Shown piece after piece: positions 1 to 4,856 of a stretch of DNA of 11,714 nucleotides (position 1 is its first letter; every line of letters begins with the position of its first letter). Origin of the DNA: Ruminococcus sp. CAG:403 (GTDB lineage Bacteria > Bacillota > Clostridia > Oscillospirales > Ruminococcaceae); NCBI GenBank assembly GCA_000437255.1, contig FR899078.1:28903-40616 (forward strand), given 5' to 3'. Both the position numbers and the translations under genes were made by a program. The notes beneath the pieces are model-generated. The model had not been told where the DNA came from. It worked only from the letters and a program-made list of their open reading frames with translations, and made no database searches.

Positions 1-1185
1 CATGTTTTCGCAGAAAATGGCATATCCACAGGTGGGATCATCTACAAATACATGCGTCACAGCCCCAATGAGTTTGCCATTTTGCAGAATGGGGCTGCCG
101 CTCATGCCCTGCACAATGCCGCCGGTTTCCCGCAGCAGTTCAGGATCGGTTACCCGAATCACCATGTTCTGGGTGCCGGAATCCTGCAAGTTGATTTCCT
201 CGATGGAGATGCTGTAGCGTTTGGGTTGCGTGCCGGATAAGGTGCAGAGAATTTCTGCCGCTCCGGTTTCAATTTCCTGCTTGAATCCCATGGGGACTGC
301 TTCTGTTTGCGAGGGGCAGTCCCCGGAAAGCGTACCAAAAATGCCGCAGCTGTTGTTGCAGAGCAGGGTGCCCAGCGCCGGCGCATTGGAAAAAGTTCCT
401 TGCAGCATGCCCGGTGTGCCTTCTTTGCCTTTTATAATGTGTTCAATTTGTACGGGACTGGCTTCTCCGCTGGAAAGCGGCATCAATTCACCGGTGTCAC
501 TGTCACAAATGGGGTGGCCCAATCCGCCGAATGCATTGGTTTCCGGATTGTAGAAGGTGAGTGTTCCGATTCCGGCTGTGCTGTCTCGCACCCAGATGCC
601 TGCGGTGTAGGAGCCGTCTGCCGCAGAAGCAACCGGTTGCAGTGTGGTGGTGTAAGGGGTGTTGTTGCGGGTATAGGCAATGGTCAGCGCCTGCCCATTG
701 GACTGCAAAATTTGTTCCCGCAGCGCTTGATTGCTGGAGATGGCAGTGCCGTTGACACTGTGCAGAATATCGCCTTCCTGCAAGCCGGCATCAGCCGCCG
801 GGCAGCAAACACCGGTTTCCGTCTGCACACCGCTTTCCTTTACAATCATGACGCCATCCATCAGCATTTTGATGCCGAATGGCTGACCGCATGGAACCAG
901 CATGGGGGTGCGGATGGATTCGACTTCTACCTCTTTGATGGGAATGAAGCCGAATAGATTCAGAGAGACTGTCTGCGCTTCGTTTCCTGTTTCAGAAAAA
1001 AGTGTTTGTGCGGCAGTTGGCTGTTCCTGCGCTGCAATGTGCAGGGCGGTGGAAACCTGTAAGGATTGCTGTTCGCCGACATAGTAATGATCGGGCAGTT
1101 CCCGGGCATAATATCCGACAGCAGCATAAAGTTGAATGACCGCAGCAGCTAGGATTGCGGCAGTGCGTTGTATCCATTTTCGCAT
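1..1185 (-). CDS. spoIVB: SpoIVB sporulation serine peptidase (3' end cut by window edge)
   Basis: Family knowledge: SpoIVB is a PDZ-containing S55 serine peptidase, made in the forespore and acting in the intermembrane space. It cleaves SpoIVFA and so triggers pro-sigma-K processing. Seen: reading the minus strand from ATG 1185 gives 395 codons with no stop before the edge; the B. subtilis protein has about 426. A short basic start is followed by one hydrophobic segment (residues 6-27). A PDZ domain follows (about 98-165, with GIKMLMDG and AADAGLQEGD). The peptidase domain starts at WVRDSTAGIGTLTFY (about 198), has the catalytic His in GLGH (H224), and carries the serine motif GGIVQGMSGSP (Ser at 362 or 364). 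The last visible residues (THVFVDDPTCGYAIF) are the usual C-terminal block, so only some 20 residues are missing. Start: ATG 1185 is preceded by AAGAAGG, with 11 nt between. An in-frame ATG at 1209 would add MRKKVPPI but has no clear ribosome site. It is divergent from spo0A, whereas the usual arrangement is tandem. Confidence 0.96.
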   Translation of the reverse strand, partial: MRKWIQRTAAILAAAVIQLYAAVGYYARELPDHYYVGEQQSLQVSTALHIAAQEQPTAAQTLFSETGNEAQTVSLNLFGFIPIKEVEVESIRTPMLVPCGQPFGIKMLMDGVMIVKESGVQTETGVCCPAADAGLQEGDILHSVNGTAISSNQALREQILQSNGQALTIAYTRNNTPYTTTLQPVASAADGSYTAGIWVRDSTAGIGTLTFYNPETNAFGGLGHPICDSDTGELMPLSSGEASPVQIEHIIKGKEGTPGMLQGTFSNAPALGTLLCNNSCGIFGTLSGDCPSQTEAVPMGFKQEIETGAAEILCTLSGTQPKRYSISIEEINLQDSGTQNMVIRVTDPELLRETGGIVQGMSGSPILQNGKLIGAVTHVFVDDPTCGYAIFCENM

Positions 1186-1310
1186 GATTGGTGGAACCTT
1201 CTTTCTCATTGATGGAGTATGGTATTACTATTGGCGAAAGAAACGGTGTTTATGAAAGCAAAATTTCAGAAATTTTATTGGTTGTGCCTATGCCCATTTG
1301 GAATGCAAAA

Positions 1311-1317
1311 TTCGTCA
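1311..1317 (-). promoter_or_regulatory. single possible 0A box (TGACGAA)
   Basis: TGACGAA on the minus strand fits the TGNCGAA form of the Spo0A recognition site. It lies about 125 bp upstream of the spoIVB start. A lone 7-mer in 539 bp could easily be chance, and no second box lies at 10-bp spacing, so this is weak. Confidence 0.25.
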
Positions 1318-1342
1318 GCGCAGCAAATTTTTAACGAATATC

Positions 1343-1598
1343 CTGGAATGGGCAGAAATCTTGCAGGCAGCTTGTGATATATAGATATTCAATGAATAAA
1401 AAAAGTTACAAGAAGTTGCCGTTTCGGTAAATTCTTTCTTCAATATTGATACAAATGGTCAATTTTCAAATATAACTATGAATAATTCTTTTTATTGTTT
1501 CTTGTTATTTCTGTAAATGATCGAGAAACCACAAAATGTTGTGCCTGATCTTGTAAAAAAGCACAAATTTCATGGAGCAAACAGCTGGATGGGCAGAA
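1343..1598 (+). repeat. pair of imperfect direct repeats CTGG(A)ATGGGCAGAA
   Basis: CTGGAATGGGCAGAA at 1343-1357 recurs at 1585-1598 as CTGGATGGGCAGAA, differing by one base deletion. Each copy is preceded by CAAATTT, 12 to 14 nt upstream. The stretch between the copies is not itself repetitive. Function is unknown: duplicated promoter or regulator sites, or coincidence. The second copy overlaps the weak sigma-H-like -10 (GAAT at 1596-1599). Confidence 0.35.
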
Positions 1599-1601
1599 TG
1601 C
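1573..1601 (+). promoter_or_regulatory. possible sigma-H promoter for spo0A (weak)
   Basis: Known: spo0A in Bacillus has a sigma-H promoter with a -35 containing GGA and a -10 containing GAAT. Seen: ATGGAGCA at 1572-1579 and GCAGAAT at 1593-1599 place GGA and GAAT at acceptable spacing. The flanking positions match the consensus poorly. It is listed because a switch promoter is expected here, not because the match is strong. Confidence 0.22.
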
Positions 1602-1628
1602 GAAAAAAGCTTAATCTTTTTCCTGAGA

Positions 1629-1645
1629 TTCGACAAATTTCGACA
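1629..1645 (-). promoter_or_regulatory. two perfect tandem 0A boxes (Spo0A~P binding site)
   Basis: TTCGACA occurs at 1629-1635 and again at 1639-1645, which reads TGTCGAA twice on the minus strand. TGTCGAA is the consensus Spo0A box, and the two copies start exactly 10 bp apart. That is the head-to-tail arrangement bound by a Spo0A C-domain dimer, as at abrB. The pair ends 20 bp upstream of the -35 of the sigma-A-type spo0A promoter and just after the weak sigma-H-like site. It could therefore activate the former or repress the latter. Autoregulation of spo0A is the natural inference. Confidence 0.85.
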
Positions 1646-1665
1646 AAGATCGTGTATCTATCCTA

Positions 1666-1694
1666 TTGCGTGATGACAAACAGTATGTTAAAAT
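1666..1694 (+). promoter_or_regulatory. sigma-A-type promoter of spo0A
   Basis: TTGCGT (1666-1671), a 17-bp spacer, then TAAAAT (1689-1694) preceded by TGT, an extended -10 element. Transcription would begin near 1701, giving a leader of about 25 nt that contains the TAAGGAGGTT ribosome site at 1711-1720. Confidence 0.7.
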
Positions 1695-1724
1695 AAATTT
1701 ATACAAAAGATAAGGAGGTTCAAC

Positions 1725-2501
1725 ATGGACAACAAAATTAAAGTTCTGATTGGAGATGACAGCGCAGAATATGGAATTGCCTGCGCCAGTGCACTTCGAT
1801 CAATGGGGCTTTATGTCATCACAAGACGGAAGGATGGGAAAGCATTGCTGGATGCAATCCGCAATGACGCACCGGACGTTGTCGTTATGGATGCCATTTT
1901 GCCCCACATGGATGCCATAGAACTCATGAAGAAGGTTCAGACATCCGACTGTAAGCAGCCTGCCTTTATCGTTACATCCGCCTACGATAACTCCTTCATA
2001 GAGAGACAAGTAATGGAGAACGGCGCATCGTATTTTATGTTAAAACCTTTTGACATCGATATGATGGGACAGCGGATTTTGCGATTGGTGGACGGAGAGC
2101 CGAAGGGAACCGAACAGCCCGGTAAGGAAAATTTAGAGGTCGTTGTCACCGAGATCATTCATCAGCTTGGTGTACCGGCACATATCAAAGGATATCATTA
2201 CCTGCGAGCTGCTATTCTGGCTTCGATTGATAACCAGGAACTTTTGGAGAGCGTCACCAAGATGCTGTATCCGGAAGTGGCACGGCAGTTTGATACCACC
2301 GCATCCCGTGTTGAGCGTGCCATTCGGCATGCAATTGAAATTGCATGGGATCGTGGAAACCTGGATACCCTGAATTCATTCTTTGGATATACGGTGAATA
2401 CCTGCAAGGGGAAGCCGACCAATTCCGAATTCATTGCGTTGATTACCGATAAGCTGCGCCTGCAATATCGCAGCAACAGCAGCAAACGGCGGCACGCATA
2501 A
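1725..2501 (+). CDS. spo0A: Spo0A, master response regulator of sporulation
   Basis: Transcription factor that integrates the phosphorelay or orphan kinases and commits cells to sporulation. Seen: 258 residues (B. subtilis 267) in the two-domain layout. The receiver domain (about 4-120) has acidic residues D11 and D12, phospho-acceptor D56 in VVMDAILPHMD, a switch Ser (S85, where Thr is common) and K107 in FMLKPFD. A short linker (about 121-135) follows. The Spo0A C-terminal domain carries GVPAHIKGYHYLR, the recognition region TTASRVERAIRHAIE and FGYTV followed by KPTNSEF. These blocks are nearly invariant in Spo0A and exclude an ordinary response regulator. The DNA-contact helix looks intact, so the protein should bind TGTCGAA sites such as the pair at 1629-1645. 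The last nine residues (SNSSKRRHA) are a small basic tail. Start fixed by AAGGAGG, 6 nt before the ATG. No kinase gene is adjacent. Confidence 0.98.
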   Translation: MDNKIKVLIGDDSAEYGIACASALRSMGLYVITRRKDGKALLDAIRNDAPDVVVMDAILPHMDAIELMKKVQTSDCKQPAFIVTSAYDNSFIERQVMENGASYFMLKPFDIDMMGQRILRLVDGEPKGTEQPGKENLEVVVTEIIHQLGVPAHIKGYHYLRAAILASIDNQELLESVTKMLYPEVARQFDTTASRVERAIRHAIEIAWDRGNLDTLNSFFGYTVNTCKGKPTNSEFIALITDKLRLQYRSNSSKRRHA

Positions 2502-2518
2502 ACTAGGGGATGTTTACA

Positions 2519-2548
2519 CAGCGGATTTATCTCTGCTGGAACCATTTT
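2519..2548 (+). terminator. weak hairpin after spo0A, possible terminator
   Basis: CAGCGGA (2519-2525) can pair with TCTGCTG (2532-2538) as a 7-bp stem with one G-U pair and a 6-nt loop. Only ATTTTCT follows, 6 nt later, so the U-tract is poor. It is the only hairpin seen between spo0A and the next promoter; some read-through is likely. Confidence 0.35.
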
Positions 2549-2555
2549 CTCAGAC

Positions 2556-2584
2556 TTGCATAAAATGCGGTTGTATGCTATAAT
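2556..2584 (+). promoter_or_regulatory. sigma-A promoter of the flavin reductase-like gene
   Basis: TTGCAT (2556-2561), a 17-bp spacer and a perfect TATAAT (2579-2584) with an upstream TGC extension. Start of transcription is predicted near 2591, leaving a leader of about 80 nt before the ATG at 2670. Confidence 0.8.
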
Positions 2585-2656
2585 ATAGAAACCAGCTGCT
2601 ATGCAGGAATGCATGAAAATGGACTTGGCAGATCGATTTGCAGTTTGCAATCAAAT

Positions 2657-2662
2657 AGGAGG
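2657..2662 (+). promoter_or_regulatory. ribosome binding site that sets the start at 2670
   Basis: AGGAGG with 7 nt to ATG 2670. The longer in-frame start at ATG 2601 lies about 10 nt after the predicted transcription start and has no such site. Confidence 0.85.
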
Positions 2663-2669
2663 AATCGGT

Positions 2670-3194
2670 ATGTGTTTTCAGAAAAAAGACCCGTCACAAT
2701 TTCAGGGCAATCCCTTTACAATGATTGGCAATCAATGGTACCTGCTGACCGCAGGAACTCCAGAGCATTATAATACCATGACCGCCTCTTGGGGCGCAAT
2801 GGGTGTCATTTGGGGCGCACCCTCTTTTCAGTGTGTGGTGCGAACCAATCGTTATACGTATCAATTTATGGAGGAACAGGAATTGTTTTCCATTTGTTTC
2901 TTCCCGGAAAGCAAGAAACCTGCCTTACAGTTTTGTGGAAGTCATTCCGGCAGAGACTGCGACAAAGCAGCGGAAACCGGCTTGACACCCATCGAACTGG
3001 ACGGAACAACAGCATTTGAAGAAGCAGAACTTGTTTTCATTTGCAAAAAGCGGTATGCATGCATGATGGAACAGGATGCTTTTACGGATCCGGCTGTCTA
3101 TTCCCGTTGGTATGAAAAGGATCCCATGCATAAACAATATGTGGGAGAAATCCTTGCAGTTTATGAAAAAACAGAAAAAAAGGATGCAGAATAA
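2670..3194 (+). CDS. flavin reductase-like FMN-binding split-barrel protein
   Basis: 174 residues, typical for the flavin reductase-like (DIM6/NTAB) family, whose members bind FMN in a split barrel and usually act as NAD(P)H:flavin oxidoreductases or related oxidoreductases in the cytoplasm. Seen: NTMTASWGAMGVIWGAP (about 33-49), the flavin-site block of the family; VVRTNRYTYQFM (about 54-65); FCGSHSGRDCDKAAETGLTP (about 87-106); and a late HKQYVGEI (about 154-161). No signal peptide or membrane segment. The protein has several Cys residues (MCF at the start, CFF, FCG, DCD, ICK), but no cluster that suggests an iron site. It is monocistronic, with its own promoter and terminator, so it has no evident link to sporulation or arginine synthesis. 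The true substrate cannot be told from sequence. Family assignment is firm; activity is inferred. Confidence 0.88.
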   Translation: MCFQKKDPSQFQGNPFTMIGNQWYLLTAGTPEHYNTMTASWGAMGVIWGAPSFQCVVRTNRYTYQFMEEQELFSICFFPESKKPALQFCGSHSGRDCDKAAETGLTPIELDGTTAFEEAELVFICKKRYACMMEQDAFTDPAVYSRWYEKDPMHKQYVGEILAVYEKTEKKDAE

Positions 3195-3228
3195 GCGGCA
3201 TAGATGCCGTGTACGCTGGATTCGTTTT

Positions 3229-3269
3229 GCTGCTGCTGGACAAAAAGAATGGTTCGGCAGCAGCTTTTT
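3229..3269 (+). terminator. intrinsic terminator of the flavin reductase-like gene
   Basis: GCTGCTGC (3229-3236) pairs with GCAGCAGC (3257-3264). The stem can extend to 13 bp with three G-U pairs (3229-3241 with 3252-3264) and is followed directly by TTTTT (3265-3269). It lies 34 bp after the stop codon and separates this gene from argG. Confidence 0.85.
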
Positions 3270-3347
3270 GTATATATGCATAAAAATCGGATAATTATAC
3301 TATAATATTGCATAATATCAGGCGAAAATGACAAATAAAAAAATATT

Positions 3348-3365
3348 TTTGCATAGTTATGCAAA
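3348..3365 (+). promoter_or_regulatory. putative ARG box (ArgR/AhrC operator) of argG
   Basis: TTTGCATAGTTATGCAAA is a perfect inverted repeat: 8-bp arms around GT, 18 bp in total, the length of a classical ARG box. It fits the TNTGAAT-WWWW-ATTCANA pattern with a symmetric A-to-C/T-to-G change in each half-site. It ends 5 bp before the argG -35 box, so bound ArgR would interfere with RNA polymerase. Extra TGCATA half-sites start at 3277 and 3309. The role is inferred from symmetry, size, place and gene content; another palindrome-binding regulator is possible. Confidence 0.7.
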
Positions 3366-3370
3366 CCCTC

Positions 3371-3398
3371 TTGACATTTCCAAATTTCCGTGTATAAT
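3371..3398 (+). promoter_or_regulatory. consensus sigma-A promoter of argG
   Basis: Perfect TTGACA (3371-3376), a 16-bp spacer and perfect TATAAT (3393-3398). Predicted transcription start is near 3405, giving a leader of about 73 nt. The slightly short spacer is the only departure from the ideal. Such a strong promoter is a natural target for repression by the palindrome just upstream. Confidence 0.9.
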
Positions 3399-3425
3399 TA
3401 TGGATAGAGTGCAAGTTGATGCTCG

Positions 3426-3447
3426 CCGGATTGAATGGAAGATCCGG
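3426..3447 (+). other. small hairpin in the argG leader
   Basis: CCGGAT (3426-3431) is complementary to ATCCGG (3442-3447), with a 10-nt loop. No U-tract follows, so it is not a terminator. It may stabilise the mRNA 5' end or be incidental. No T-box or known riboswitch core is visible in the roughly 73-nt leader. Confidence 0.35.
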
Positions 3448-3477
3448 ATTTACATTGCAATATGGAGGACGTTTATT

Positions 3478-4704
3478 ATGGCAAAAGAAATTAAAAAAGT
3501 TGTACTGGCATATTCCGGCGGCTTGGATACTTCTATTATTATTCCGTGGCTGAAGGAAAATTATAATAATTGTGAAGTTATCGCAGTTTCTGCTGACGTT
3601 GGACAGGGAACCGAGCTGGATGGCCTGGAAGAAAAGGCAATTAAGACCGGTGCTTCCAAGCTGATCGTTCTGGATTTGAAGAAAACTTTTGTAGAAGATT
3701 ATATCTTCCCGACTGTACAGGCTGGTGCTGTTTATGAAAACCGTTACCTGCTGGGTACTTCTTTTGCACGTCCGATCATCGGAAAAGAACTCGCAAGAAT
3801 TGCGCTGGAAGAGGGCGCAGATGCAATTTGCCATGGCGCAACCGGTAAGGGCAACGACCAGGTTCGGTTTGAGCTGGCCATTAAGGCATATGCACCGGAT
3901 ATGAAGATCATTGCTCCTTGGAGAGAATGGAGCATCAAAAGCCGGGATGAGGAAATTGATTATGCAGAAGCACACAATATTCCGCTGAAGATTAACCGGG
4001 AAACCAACTACTCCAAGGATAAGAACCTGTGGCACCTGTCTCACGAAGGTCTGGATCTGGAAGATCCGGCAAATGAGCCGCAGTATGAAAAGGAAGGCTT
4101 CCTGGAACTGGGCGTTTCTCCGCTGCAAGCTCCGGATCAGCCGACTTATGTAACCATTCACTTTGAAAAGGGTATCCCGACTGCAATCGATGGCAAAGAA
4201 CTGGGTGCTGTGGAATTGGTAGAAACCCTGAACAAGCTGGGCGGCGAAAACGGAATTGGTCTGGCTGACCTGGTAGAAAACCGTCTGGTTGGTATGAAGT
4301 CCAGAGGCGTTTATGAAACACCGGGTGGTGCAATTTTGTACCATGCACATGATGTTCTGGAAACCATTACACTGGATAAGGAAACGGCAAGAGTGAAGCA
4401 GTATCTGAGCATTAAGTTTGCAGATATCGTTTACAATGGTCAGTGGTATACACCGCTGCGGGAAGCTCTGACTGCTTTCGTAGATGAAACCCAGAAGACT
4501 GTTACTGGTGATGTAAAGCTGAAGCTGTATAAGGGCAATATCATCAATGCTGGTGTTACTTCTCCGTACACCCTGTATGATGAAGAAGTTGCAACCTTTG
4601 ATGCAGAAGATGTTTACAACCAGAAGGATGCAGAAGGCTTCATCAATCTGTTCGGTCTGCCGATTCATGTAAAGGCTAAGCTGGAACAGAAGCGTGGCAA
4701 GTAA
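3478..4704 (+). CDS. argG: argininosuccinate synthase
   Basis: Joins citrulline and aspartate with ATP to give argininosuccinate, the penultimate step of arginine synthesis, in the cytoplasm. Seen: 408 residues, the usual length. The N-type ATP-pyrophosphatase loop AYSGGLDTS is at 11-19, YENRYLLGTSFARP at 86-99, and HGATGKGNDQVRFE at 119-132. Further conserved blocks are LWHLSHEGLDLEDP and ENRLVGMKSRGVYETPGG, together covering the ATP, aspartate and citrulline sites. All catalytic blocks are intact. Start: ATG 3478 has GGAGG 9 nt upstream and gives the canonical N-terminus. The in-frame ATG at 3328 lies upstream of the promoter and operator and is rejected. argG heads the arginine cluster, but two terminators separate it from argH, so it may be transcribed largely as a single-gene unit. 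Confidence 0.98.
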   Translation: MAKEIKKVVLAYSGGLDTSIIIPWLKENYNNCEVIAVSADVGQGTELDGLEEKAIKTGASKLIVLDLKKTFVEDYIFPTVQAGAVYENRYLLGTSFARPIIGKELARIALEEGADAICHGATGKGNDQVRFELAIKAYAPDMKIIAPWREWSIKSRDEEIDYAEAHNIPLKINRETNYSKDKNLWHLSHEGLDLEDPANEPQYEKEGFLELGVSPLQAPDQPTYVTIHFEKGIPTAIDGKELGAVELVETLNKLGGENGIGLADLVENRLVGMKSRGVYETPGGAILYHAHDVLETITLDKETARVKQYLSIKFADIVYNGQWYTPLREALTAFVDETQKTVTGDVKLKLYKGNIINAGVTSPYTLYDEEVATFDAEDVYNQKDAEGFINLFGLPIHVKAKLEQKRGK

Positions 4705-4720
4705 GAACAAGTATGATTTG

Positions 4721-4760
4721 CGTATCCGGAGTCGTCTGCGGCTCCGGCATGCGATTTTTT
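4721..4760 (+). terminator. first intrinsic terminator after argG
   Basis: CCGGAG (4726-4731) pairs with CTCCGG (4742-4747). Allowing one bulged C at 4748, CGTAT (4721-4725) also pairs with ATGCG (4749-4753), for an 11-bp stem. TTTTTT follows at 4755-4760. It lies 16 bp after the argG stop codon. Confidence 0.75.
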
Positions 4761-4769
4761 AATTGGAAA

Positions 4770-4821
4770 CCATGCAGAATCAGGCGGCGCTTTTGCCGCC
4801 TTTTTTTCTCAATCTGCATGG
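4770..4821. repeat. perfect 9-bp inverted repeat enclosing the second terminator
   Basis: CCATGCAGA (4770-4778) and TCTGCATGG (4813-4821) are exact reverse complements flanking the GC-rich hairpin and its T-tract. Together they form a nested structure of about 52 bp between argG and argH. In RNA the outer helix could form only after the polymerase has passed the T-tract, that is, in read-through transcripts. It could be a processing site, a small repeat element or a chance palindrome. Confidence 0.7.
4782..4807 (+). terminator. second, strong intrinsic terminator between argG and argH
   Basis: AGGCGGC (4782-4788), a 6-nt loop GCTTTT, then GCCGCCT (4795-4801), with seven T from 4801 to 4807. 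This is a textbook rho-independent terminator, only 22 bp after the end of the first one and 49 bp before the argH start codon. Confidence 0.9.
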
Positions 4822-4856
4822 CTGCGGTGTGATTGACAAGAGAAGGGAGCTTAACA

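Larger units (their letters stand above)
1186..1724. other. 539-bp AT-rich intergenic region between divergent spoIVB and spo0A
   Basis: No open reading frame with a credible ribosome site lies here. The spo0A-proximal part (1571-1720) holds 0A boxes, promoters and a ribosome binding site, listed separately. The spoIVB-proximal part must contain the spoIVB promoter, expected to be sigma-F/G dependent from family knowledge. I could not find a convincing -35/-10 pair with correct spacing there. A CATACTC near 1215-1225 on the minus strand resembles a sigma-G -10 but has no matching -35. No terminator-like hairpin is obvious. Confidence 0.8.

Noticed and set aside
307..957. 216-codon plus-strand open frame
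   Set aside because: It lies antisense to spoIVB, whose minus-strand reading shows the peptidase and PDZ motifs throughout. The plus-strand product has no recognisable domain.
1531..1544. CACAA/TTGTG inverted repeat in the intergenic region
   Set aside because: Five-base arms with a 4-nt spacer in AT-rich DNA are expected by chance, and no regulator is suggested.
2601..2669. N-terminal extension of the flavin reductase-like protein
   Set aside because: ATG 2601 is about 10 nt from the predicted transcription start and lacks a ribosome site, while ATG 2670 has AGGAGG at 7 nt.
3268..3306. Second promoter upstream of argG (TTGTAT with GATAAT, or TATAAT at 3301-3306)
   Set aside because: TTGTAT overlaps the terminator U-tract, and the perfect TATAAT at 3301 has no acceptable -35. 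AT-rich sequence makes such matches common.
3328..3477. N-terminal extension of argG by 50 codons
   Set aside because: The extended start lies upstream of the TTGACA/TATAAT promoter and inside regulatory DNA. ATG 3478 has a ribosome site and gives the normal ArgG N-terminus.
3295..4710. 471-codon minus-strand open frame
   Set aside because: It is antisense to argG over its whole length, covers the argG promoter and operator, and encodes a composition typical of a shadow frame. argG explains the region.
4833..4856. TTGACA before argH as a -35 box, or TTG 4833 as the argH start
   Set aside because: A -10 element would fall at the argH start codon and none is seen there. The TTG has no ribosome site, while ATG 4857 does.
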